In this document: positions 1 through 5,071 of the stretch, in pieces
Numbering within the stretch: the stretch's first letter is position 1
Layout: every line of letters begins with the position of its first letter
Translations under genes and position numbers: made by a program
DNA from: Acidilobaceae archaeon
GTDB lineage: Archaea; Thermoproteota; Thermoprotei_A; Sulfolobales; Acidilobaceae
DNA length: 5,561 bases
Assembly: GCA_027057815.1 (NCBI GenBank)
Contig: JALURD010000076.1
Coordinates: forward strand, 1 to 5,561
Direction of reading: 5' to 3'
The notes under the pieces: generated by a model
Told to the model about the DNA's origin: nothing
Database searches by the model: none
Seen by the model: only the letters and a program-made list of their open reading frames with translations

Positions 1-742
1 AGGAGGACCTAAATGCGTCTGCGACCCCCCAGAAGCTAGCCAAAACGCCTGCTATCACGAATGCTACCAGTTTGTACTTGAACGTGTCTACTCCCATGAC
101 CTCAGCGGCGTCCTCATCCTCCCTTATGGCCGCGAGGCCGGCGCCTAGCCGGGATACTCTAACATAGTAGGCTATCAGTACTGTGAGCGTGAAGACTGCG
201 AAGTAGAGCCAGTACAAGGTGGTGGTGGTTAAGCCCATGTTAGGGAACGCGACTTCATCGCCTGAGGCGTACTTGAATCCTTTCATGATATACCTTACTA
301 TGTTCATGACCGCGAAGTTTAGACCTATGGTGGCTATGGCGAAGAATGCCCCCCTCAGCCTCAGGACCGCAAGGCCCACGCCAGCTGCGACGGCAGCGGC
401 TAGCAAGCTGCCAAGCAGGAGGCTCTCAACGAAGTATAAGGTAAGGTGGCCCGTGGGCAACGCTCCGCCGTGCTGTATGACTAGCTGTGTTATCTCCTCC
501 CTGGCGGCTTCACCCACAACGTATGCTGCAGCGAAGCCTCCAAGCCCTATGAATACCGAGTGTCCGAAGCTCACGTACCCCGCATAGCTCATTATAACTG
601 CCATGGCGAGGCCTATCCCTATGAGCCTCATTAAGTCCATGGACTGGCTCATGAGTAATGTGGATCCTGTCACCGGACCCAGGAGTCCTACGGCTGCCAT
701 GACTGCTAGGAGAGCCGCGGGCACCACTATGCTCTTCCGCAT
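1..742 (-). CDS. livM: Branched-chain amino acid ABC transporter permease LivM, partial (C-terminus beyond window)
   Basis: This is the second membrane permease of a LIV/HAAT-type ABC importer, which pairs with LivH to form the channel. My reading of the minus strand from the ATG at 742 gives 247 open codons to base 2 without a stop, so the C-terminus lies off the left edge; family members are usually about 300-350 residues. LivM hallmarks are visible: a hydrophobic N-terminus, YAGYVSFGHSVFIGLGGF at residues 54-70, LRLRGAFFAIATIGL at 127-141, and the cytoplasmic ATPase-contact (EAA-like) loop AIREDEDAAEVMGVDTFKYK at 205-224. The segment after this loop (about 231-247) is less typical but remains hydrophobic. 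The start follows the livH stop by 13 bp and has a good SD, so it should be translated from the livH message. The ligand cannot be read from the permease. The family assignment is secure. Confidence 0.93.
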   Translation of the reverse strand, partial: MRKSIVVPAALLAVMAAVGLLGPVTGSTLLMSQSMDLMRLIGIGLAMAVIMSYAGYVSFGHSVFIGLGGFAAAYVVGEAAREEITQLVIQHGGALPTGHLTLYFVESLLLGSLLAAAVAAGVGLAVLRLRGAFFAIATIGLNFAVMNIVRYIMKGFKYASGDEVAFPNMGLTTTTLYWLYFAVFTLTVLIAYYVRVSRLGAGLAAIREDEDAAEVMGVDTFKYKLVAFVIAGVLASFWGVADAFRSS

Positions 743-748
743 CGGTTA

Positions 749-757
749 CACCCCCTC
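749..757 (-). promoter_or_regulatory. Shine-Dalgarno site of livM overlapping the livH stop
   Basis: On the minus strand GAGGGGGTG lies 6 nt before the livM ATG and begins inside the livH TGA stop codon (756-758). It resembles the archaeal SD consensus GGAGGTGA. The overlap fixes the livM start and suggests translational coupling between the two permeases. Confidence 0.7.
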
Positions 758-1685
758 AGACCCTGCCGCCGAAGAGGCCTTGGGGCCTGACGACTAGCAT
801 GACTATTAGGATGATGAAGGCGGCGGCTAGTGCGAGTGCTTGTTGGCCAGTGGTTGAGAATATTAGTTGGTAAACTATGCCTAGGATTACTCCACCTATG
901 AAGCTACCTAGCACGCTGCCAAGGCCTCCCAGGACTACTACTATGAAGGCGAGGGGTGCTATGTCGATCTCGGTGTCCGGCGTTACCGACTTAGTGTATA
1001 TGATGTAGAGTACTCCGGCCAAGGATGCTAGTACGGTGGCGACTACCGTTGTTAGTAGTTTAACGCGCACCGGATCCACGCCTACAAGTGATAGCGCTCT
1101 GGAGTCCTGTGCTACAGCTCTTATATAGAGTCCCAGGTTTGTTCTTGTGAGGAAGAGGTGAGCGAGGACAGCGATGACTACGGAGAGGCCTGCTACTAGG
1201 AGCCTAACTTTCTCAACAGCAACTCCGAGTAGCATGAAGCTTGGCGGTTGCCACGGGGCCCAGTAGATGGATGGCTCTGTAGAGTACTCCGTCGTTATGA
1301 ATTGGTGTATGACGAAGTGGCTACCATAGAGTATCAGCCCGGCACCGAAGGTTGTCATGAGGGTTGCCATTTCCTCCTTGAGGGTGATGGTGTCAACCTT
1401 CCCTATGATTCTATGGAGCGTTCCATAGTATAGTGCGGCGCCGAGGGGTACAGCTATTACAGCGGCGGCTACGAGGGAGTATGGCGGGCTCAAGTCCATA
1501 TTTGTCACGAGGAACGCGGCGGTCATTGCTGCGAAGACAACGACGTGTCCGTGGGCTAGGTTCACGACCTTCATAACTCCCCAGATTAGGGTTAAGCCTA
1601 TGGCAATCACTCCGAGAAGCGAGCCGTAGAGGGCCCCGTTTATGAGGCCGCTAATTATGGATGTAGCTGTTACCTGCAAGCCCAC
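756..1685 (-). CDS. livH: Branched-chain amino acid ABC transporter permease LivH
   Basis: This is the first membrane permease of the LIV/HAAT-type importer, 309 residues, a full length for the family. It is almost entirely hydrophobic, with about eight possible membrane segments. Family signatures are clear: GLTLIWGVMKVVNLAHG at residues 30-46 (the LivH N-terminal signature), RAVAQDSRALSLVGVDPVRV at 189-208 (the cytoplasmic ATPase-contact loop), VVLGGLGSVLGSFIGG at 250-265, and the C-terminal RPQGLFG at 300-306. The start codon is GTG (1685-1683), chosen because GGGGTGA sits 4 nt upstream. It probably dimerises with LivM, whose gene follows at 13 bp, and receives substrate from the LivK-type protein encoded 125 bp upstream. 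The ATPase subunits are not in the window. Nothing appears damaged or missing. Confidence 0.95.
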   Translation of the reverse strand: MGLQVTATSIISGLINGALYGSLLGVIAIGLTLIWGVMKVVNLAHGHVVVFAAMTAAFLVTNMDLSPPYSLVAAAVIAVPLGAALYYGTLHRIIGKVDTITLKEEMATLMTTFGAGLILYGSHFVIHQFITTEYSTEPSIYWAPWQPPSFMLLGVAVEKVRLLVAGLSVVIAVLAHLFLTRTNLGLYIRAVAQDSRALSLVGVDPVRVKLLTTVVATVLASLAGVLYIIYTKSVTPDTEIDIAPLAFIVVVLGGLGSVLGSFIGGVILGIVYQLIFSTTGQQALALAAAFIILIVMLVVRPQGLFGGRV

Positions 1686-1689
1686 TACT

Positions 1690-1696
1690 TCACCCC
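1690..1696 (-). promoter_or_regulatory. Shine-Dalgarno site of livH
   Basis: Minus-strand GGGGTGA lies 4 nt before the GTG at 1685. It matches the GGTGA core complementary to the archaeal 16S rRNA 3' end and supports the GTG as the true start. Confidence 0.7.
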
Positions 1697-1710
1697 ACGG
1701 AGGCCCGGGT

Positions 1711-1719
1711 TCTAAATGT
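1711..1719 (-). promoter_or_regulatory. Candidate TATA-like promoter element upstream of livHM
   Basis: Minus-strand ACATTTAGA, within CTATACATTTAGAACCC, is centred about 30 bp before the livH GTG. The identical nonamer occurs upstream of livK at 3331-3339. It resembles a degenerate archaeal TATA box (TTTA core). If it is the TATA box, transcription would begin very close to the start codon and might exclude part of the SD. The T-run at 1753-1758 is therefore an alternative TATA box that would give a leader of about 45 nt. Confidence 0.4.
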
Positions 1720-1726
1720 ATAGCCT

Positions 1727-1737
1727 GGCTTGAAGCC
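1727..1737. promoter_or_regulatory. Perfect short palindrome, possible operator upstream of livHM
   Basis: GGCTTgAAGCC is a perfect 5-1-5 inverted repeat. It lies 7 bp upstream (in the transcription direction) of the TATA-like element at 1711-1719, in the zone where archaeal regulators often bind next to the BRE/TATA region. An operator role is inferred only. The single-base loop makes an RNA hairpin terminator unlikely. Confidence 0.3.
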
Positions 1738-1750
1738 CGAGGTTGTGGGG

Positions 1751-1760
1751 GGTAAAAACC
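1751..1760 (-). terminator. Possible T-run terminator after livK
   Basis: Minus-strand GGTTTTTACC lies about 50 nt past the livK stop. A short T-run without a hairpin is the usual archaeal termination signal, but five Ts are near the lower limit. The same run could instead serve as a TATA box for livH, so termination between livK and livH is not settled. Confidence 0.3.
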
Positions 1761-1810
1761 GGGGAGCCATGAGTGTTAATAGTGGGCGTTGAGGGCTACT
1801 CTATCCGCGC

Positions 1811-3292
1811 CTACCTTCTCATGAAGAGGACGGCAGCTACTATGACTATAATTATTATCACTACGGCGGCGATTATTGCCGGAGACACGCCTCCAGCCTG
1901 AGTTGTAATGGTCTCAGTGGTGGTTGGGGTGGTGGCTGCCGGGCTTGACGCGGTGGGGCTGGTCTGCGTCTGAGTGGGTGTTGTGGTCTCAGCTGGCCAC
2001 CAGTTCGGGGGTGCTATGAGTGGCTCCCTCTCAGCGACCTCGGGCGGGTAGATTATGTACCTCTCGCCCTCCTGCCATTGCATGAGGATCATCGGGTGTC
2101 CTATCTGCTTACCTGTTGCAGGGTCTATCTCTAGGGGGCCGAAGAACGTCATTATCTTGAGGCCGTTAAACGCCTCCCTAACCTTGTCGCTATCTTTGAT
2201 TGCTGCCTCACCGTACATCTCATAGGCCTTCTTGATGGCCTCTACAAGGTAGACTATTGCAGCGCCAGCTTCAGCAGCCTGGTATGCAGGCGCCTCGAGG
2301 TTAGGGCACACTTCCTTGAACAGGCTTACCCACTCATCGATAGTGGGACCGGCCCAGGTGAGGCCCAGCTCCTTGGCTTTCTCCGGGGTGTAGGGGGCCC
2401 TCTGGCTCCACTGGCTGGGGTAAGCGACTCCAGTCACGACCTGGTCTCCAAGCTCGTCCCGGAACTTGGGCTGTGCCGGCGCGACTAGTATGGCTATGAA
2501 CTTGAGCTTCCAGCCGAGGCTGTGGGCCTGACCGACGAGGGCCTTACCGTCCTCGTAGTGGCCCCCGCCTAGGAGGACGTTGGCGCCCCTACTCATGGCC
2601 TCCTGTATGAAGGTTGAGAAGTCCTTGGTTCCAGCCTCGTAGTCGGCCTCATACACAACTTGTAGTCCCAGCTCCTGTATCTTAGCCTTCAGGCCCTGCT
2701 TCACCTTTTGGGCGAAGGGCTTGTTCTCGAATATCAGGGCGATCTTGGCGTCTGGTATTTTCTCAGCCACTAGCTCGGCTGCTGTCTCCATGTACCTGCT
2801 GGCGGGGGTTAGGACCTGCACTATGTACTTGTAGCCGGACTCGACTATGGTATCGCTTGCGCCTCCATGGCTTAGTATTAGCTTCTGCTTCTCGTTAGCG
2901 ACTGGCAGCGCGGCAAGCGTCAATGTACTGCTATACGGCGCGAGGAGGAAGTCTACCTGGTCCTCATCTATGAGCTTAGTGTACAAGCTTGCTATGTTGT
3001 CCTTTTTCGACTCATCGTCGTAGTAGATAAGTTGTAGCTTGTACTTTTTACCACCTATATCAACGCCGCCCTGATCGTTATACCACTTGATGGCGGCCTT
3101 AATGCCGCAGAGTGCCTGAGTACCCTCTGTCTGGAACTTGCCGGTTAGACTGATAGTCATTCCTATTTTGATGACTTCTCCGGTAACTTGCTCGGGGTAG
3201 ACATCAGCCTTAGCTCCGAGCGAGAGGGCAGGGGCGGCGAGGAGGAGTGCTAGTATAAGTAGGGCTGTAGCCCTCGGCAATGCGGAACCCAT
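1811..3292 (-). CDS. livK: Membrane-anchored LIV-type substrate-binding protein (LivK-like)
   Basis: This extracellular binding protein (493 residues) captures an amino acid or similar amide and hands it to LivHM. Residues 1-29 form a Sec-type signal peptide: Arg at 7, hydrophobic stretch 10-24, likely cleavage near ALSLGAKA. The type I periplasmic-binding fold spans about 38-425. It starts with IKIGMTISLTGKFQTEG (41-57), then PYSSTLTLAALPVANE (119-134) and LSHGGASD (140-147), the two segments that contact the ligand's amino-acid backbone in LivJ-type proteins. A Pro/Trp-rich hinge (APPNWWP, 427-433) leads into a Thr/Ser/Pro/Gln-rich stalk (about 435-467), probably glycosylated, and a C-terminal membrane helix (about 471-490) ending in MRR. 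This stalk-plus-anchor layout is common in archaeal binding proteins. Only two Cys remain in the mature part (62 and 329). The start is the ATG at 3292; an upstream ATG at 3305 is out of frame. The ligand could also be urea, an amide or a short peptide. Confidence 0.93.
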   Translation of the reverse strand: MGSALPRATALLILALLLAAPALSLGAKADVYPEQVTGEVIKIGMTISLTGKFQTEGTQALCGIKAAIKWYNDQGGVDIGGKKYKLQLIYYDDESKKDNIASLYTKLIDEDQVDFLLAPYSSTLTLAALPVANEKQKLILSHGGASDTIVESGYKYIVQVLTPASRYMETAAELVAEKIPDAKIALIFENKPFAQKVKQGLKAKIQELGLQVVYEADYEAGTKDFSTFIQEAMSRGANVLLGGGHYEDGKALVGQAHSLGWKLKFIAILVAPAQPKFRDELGDQVVTGVAYPSQWSQRAPYTPEKAKELGLTWAGPTIDEWVSLFKEVCPNLEAPAYQAAEAGAAIVYLVEAIKKAYEMYGEAAIKDSDKVREAFNGLKIMTFFGPLEIDPATGKQIGHPMILMQWQEGERYIIYPPEVAEREPLIAPPNWWPAETTTPTQTQTSPTASSPAATTPTTTETITTQAGGVSPAIIAAVVIIIIVIVAAVLFMRR

Positions 3293-3330
3293 TCAAGCCC
3301 ACCATGACGGAATTCCCACTAATAGGGGGG

Positions 3331-3339
3331 TCTAAATGT
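3331..3339 (-). promoter_or_regulatory. Candidate TATA-like promoter element of livK
   Basis: Minus-strand ACATTTAGA is followed by a run of Cs and centred about 43 bp before the livK ATG. Initiation about 26 bp downstream would give a leader of roughly 17 nt that still contains a weak SD (GGTGGG near 3299-3304). It is identical to the nonamer upstream of livH at 1711-1719. Confidence 0.45.
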
Positions 3340-3343
3340 GTTA

Positions 3344-3380
3344 ACTAGAGAAAGTAATAGTTCTCACAGAATTGTCTAGT
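3344..3380. promoter_or_regulatory. Nested inverted repeats upstream of the livK promoter, possible operator
   Basis: ACTAGA at 3344-3349 pairs with TCTAGT at 3375-3380. An inner pair, GAGAA at 3348-3352 and TTCTC at 3361-3365, lies between them. The array begins 5 bp upstream of the TATA-like element of livK. AT-rich partial dyads next to archaeal promoters are typical of Lrp/AsnC-family sites, which often control amino acid uptake. The arms are short and chance cannot be excluded. Confidence 0.3.
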
Positions 3381-3425
3381 GGGATACGTCAAGATTCAGT
3401 TAAACGAAGTCAAACTGTCTAATCT

Positions 3426-3674
3426 TTACCCTTTCTCTCGGACAGCTACTATTTTGTAATAGCCATTACTGGACTCCTCTTCCACGACAGTGAAACCGCT
3501 GGTCTCTAGGGTCTCCTTGACGAGACTTATGGGGAGCACTTCTTCCTCGCTCTCTATGATCAGCTCATCACCTGGCGGAGTATAGATTACTGCCTCTACG
3601 AGGAGGGCTGCTGGGGTCCTTTTACAGCTCCTGCTTTCTACCAGCTCTTTCGTGAGCTTTAACACCTTCGGCAC
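3426..3674 (-). CDS. Small TusA/SirA-like protein, function unknown
   Basis: This small soluble protein has 82 residues from the GTG at 3674. An in-frame GTG at 3695 would add seven (89 residues). I prefer 3674 because GGGGAG lies 5 nt before it and 3695 has no SD. The pattern is β (KVLKL, 3-7), a Cys-containing turn (SCKRTPAALLVEAV, 16-29), PPGDELIIESEEE (33-45), a helix (LVKETLETSGF, 51-61), then VVEEESSNGYYKIVAVRE (63-80). This matches the TusA fold, including the PGDxLxI strand and the closing strand pair. The sulfur-carrying CPxP motif is not intact: the only Cys (17) is followed by KRTP. It may be a divergent sulfur carrier or a TusA-fold protein without that activity. Its position 75 bp downstream of a flavin oxidoreductase, on the same strand, hints at a redox or sulfur role, but this is inference. 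Family call is moderate. Confidence 0.7.
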   Translation of the reverse strand: MPKVLKLTKELVESRSCKRTPAALLVEAVIYTPPGDELIIESEEEVLPISLVKETLETSGFTVVEEESSNGYYKIVAVREKG

Positions 3675-3679
3675 AGCGG

Positions 3680-3685
3680 CTCCCC
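3680..3685 (-). promoter_or_regulatory. Shine-Dalgarno site deciding the start of the TusA-like gene
   Basis: Minus-strand GGGGAG lies 5 nt before the GTG at 3674. The in-frame GTG at 3695 has only ACCCACACCC in front of it. This favours the shorter 82-residue protein. Confidence 0.5.
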
Positions 3686-3708
3686 GTGGTTTCACGGGTG
3701 TGGGTAAG

Positions 3709-3719
3709 GCTAAAAGAGG
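3709..3719 (-). promoter_or_regulatory. Candidate TATA box for the TusA-like gene
   Basis: Minus-strand CCTCTTTTAGC is centred near 3714. Initiation about 26 bp downstream would fall near 3687 and give a leader of about 13 nt carrying the SD before the GTG at 3674. A second T/A-rich block just upstream (3736-3745) is an alternative, so the exact element is uncertain. Confidence 0.4.
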
Positions 3720-3735
3720 TAGCGGAGGTTTTACA

Positions 3736-3745
3736 TAATAAAATA
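3736..3745 (-). terminator. T/A-rich block after the oxidoreductase gene (terminator or TATA box)
   Basis: Minus-strand TATTTTATTA begins about 5 nt past the oxidoreductase stop. It could end that transcript by T-rich termination. It could equally be the TATA box of the following small gene, with initiation near 3714. The sequence does not decide between the two. Confidence 0.3.
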
Positions 3746-3749
3746 TGCT

Positions 3750-4865
3750 CTAGCTCTTACTTGTCAAGTACTCGTGTATCTTCATCGCAGCTTCCAGGCC
3801 GCTCTTGAGTGCTGGGCCTATGAGGCTGGGGCCGTGCCTCACGTCGCCTGCAGCAAACACCCCCGGCCTGGTCGTCATGTAGTTTTCATCAGTCTTGATC
3901 GTGCCGTCCGGATTCAGCTCTATACCGCAGCATCCGGGCTCCAGGGGGGGCGTGGGCTTCACGCCTACAGCTTTTAGAACGTAGTCAAACTCCTCTTCGA
4001 ACTCGCTGCCCTCTATCGGGACGGGCCTGGGCCTCTTCTCTCCCTTAGTCTGGACTAGCTTCATCCTGACGAATCTTACGATTCTCTTGCCGTTCTCCTC
4101 CCTGAACTCCACAGGCTGCGTGAGCTCCCAGAACTTGGCGCCGTGAAGTATGAGATTATCTATCTCTCTCTCGCCCATCGGGGCTAGTTGCTTGCTTCTC
4201 CTGTAGCTCAGGACTACCTCCTTGATCCTACCTTTAAACTGCTGGTATGACAGAGGGATGAGCACGGCGTCGGCGGCAGTCAAGCCTCCTCCGACTACGA
4301 GGATCCTACCCTCTAAGGGCGGCACGGTGTCGGGCGGCCTGTAGCCGAACATCGACATGTGGAGTGCAACTATCCACTCCATGGCCGGGTAGACCCAGGG
4401 GAGATCCTCGCCCTTAACCCCCATATCCCTAGTCTTCCACGTGCCTGTGGCTATGAGTACGGCGTCGAACTCCTTGATCAGATCCTCGAGGTGTACTTTC
4501 TCAGCTGGCTCCATGACCTCATCTATGGGTCCATACTTGACGGTCATATCAACCTTTGTTCTGAGGACAAACTTCACGCCAGCGTCCATTAGCTCCCTTA
4601 TCCCCCTCCTCAGGGGCTCCTTGGGTATCCTGGTTACCGGGATGCCGAAGAGGACCATGCCCCCGGGCTCAGGAGCCATGTCATAGACTACTACATCGTG
4701 GCCCTTACACCTTAGCCACCCGGCAGCTCCAAGGCCTGCAGGGCCAGCTCCCACGATTGCAACCTTTCTACCTGTGCTCGGTGGTATAGCGTCCTTCTTG
4801 CACTTCAGGAACTTCACATCGTCCACCCCTACCCGTCTAGAAGGTGGGATCATGGGGCTATACAT
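3750..4865 (-). CDS. GltD-like FAD/NAD(P)-dependent oxidoreductase without N-terminal Fe-S domain
   Basis: This flavoprotein (371 residues) moves electrons between NAD(P)H and a partner and belongs to the group of glutamate synthase small subunit (GltD) and SudA-type enzymes. An FAD-binding Rossmann motif GAGPAG (39-44) ends in the acidic D62. The GltD-typical stretch PEPGGMVLFGIPVTRIPK follows at 65-82, then ATGT (139-142), a second dinucleotide motif VVGGGLTAAD (190-199) for NAD(P)H, and the FAD-closing AAGDVRHGPSLIGPALKSG (338-356). Classical GltD carries about 120-140 residues with cysteine-bound 4Fe-4S clusters before the first motif. Here only 33 residues precede it, with one Cys (22), so the clusters are absent. 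No gltB-like large subunit is nearby, so glutamate synthesis is not supported and the electron partner is unknown. A TTG at 4898 would extend the frame by 11 codons, but the TATA box at 4906-4915 would place initiation near 4885, so the ATG at 4865 is preferred (4853 is also possible). Confidence 0.9.
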   Translation of the reverse strand: MYSPMIPPSRRVGVDDVKFLKCKKDAIPPSTGRKVAIVGAGPAGLGAAGWLRCKGHDVVVYDMAPEPGGMVLFGIPVTRIPKEPLRRGIRELMDAGVKFVLRTKVDMTVKYGPIDEVMEPAEKVHLEDLIKEFDAVLIATGTWKTRDMGVKGEDLPWVYPAMEWIVALHMSMFGYRPPDTVPPLEGRILVVGGGLTAADAVLIPLSYQQFKGRIKEVVLSYRRSKQLAPMGEREIDNLILHGAKFWELTQPVEFREENGKRIVRFVRMKLVQTKGEKRPRPVPIEGSEFEEEFDYVLKAVGVKPTPPLEPGCCGIELNPDGTIKTDENYMTTRPGVFAAGDVRHGPSLIGPALKSGLEAAMKIHEYLTSKS

Positions 4866-4905
4866 AACTCCGTTTAGGAGATTTACCTGTAAAGTCAAGT
4901 ATTCA

Positions 4906-4915
4906 CATATAAAAA
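4906..4915 (-). promoter_or_regulatory. Strong TATA box of the oxidoreductase gene
   Basis: Minus-strand TTTTTATATG, preceded by CCCGGG, is the best TATA match in the window. Initiation about 26 bp downstream would fall near 4885, giving a leader of about 20 nt to the ATG at 4865. That argues against the TTG at 4898 as the start. Confidence 0.6.
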
Positions 4916-5024
4916 CCCGGGTGTATAACGTTTTCGGGTGGCAGAAAAGCTTCCCCTATAAGCACACTCGTTAACAGGTACTAGAAGCAATCTAAACATT
5001 AACGGCAGGCTAACTTACAACTCA

Positions 5025-5033
5025 GCTTTAACC
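5025..5033 (+). promoter_or_regulatory. Candidate TATA box of the rightward gene
   Basis: GCTTTAACC is centred near 5029. Initiation about 26 bp downstream would be near 5055, leaving a leader of about 17 nt that includes GGGGA at 5061-5065. It faces away from the oxidoreductase promoter, so the region of about 206 bp between the two coding starts is a divergent promoter region. I see no RNA gene in it. Confidence 0.4.
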
Positions 5034-5060
5034 TAACAAGCTCACTGCTGGCAAGCTAGT

Positions 5061-5065
5061 GGGGA
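5061..5065 (+). promoter_or_regulatory. Shine-Dalgarno site of the rightward gene
   Basis: GGGGA lies 6 nt before the TTG at 5072 and 12 nt before the in-frame GTG at 5078, which favours the TTG. An in-frame TAG at 5057-5059 rules out any start further upstream. Confidence 0.45.
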
Positions 5066-5071
5066 CTCAAC

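Noticed and set aside
1..8. AGGAGGAC at the left edge, resembling a plus-strand SD
   Set aside because: It lies antisense within the livM coding sequence and no convincing plus-strand gene follows.
219..797. Two plus-strand open frames (219-587 and 603-797)
   Set aside because: They lie opposite livM and the livH end, whose translations match known permease signatures. Their own translations are low-complexity and match nothing.
810..817. GATGATGA, resembling a C box of an archaeal C/D box sRNA
   Set aside because: It lies antisense within livH, and no CTGA D box follows at a suitable distance.
1248..1433. Plus-strand open frame opposite livH
   Set aside because: Shadow of livH, with no SD or recognisable domain.
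3774..4974. Several plus-strand open frames opposite the oxidoreductase
   Set aside because: They sit antisense to a gene with clear FAD and NAD(P) motifs and overlap one another in different frames.
5037..5057. CAAGCT repeated with 15-bp spacing near the predicted start of the rightward transcript
   Set aside because: Only six bases match exactly, and chance occurrence is likely.
4899..5071. Possible tRNA or small RNA in the divergent intergenic region
   Set aside because: I found no cloverleaf-compatible arms, T-loop consensus or C/D box pair. The interval is explained by two divergent promoters.
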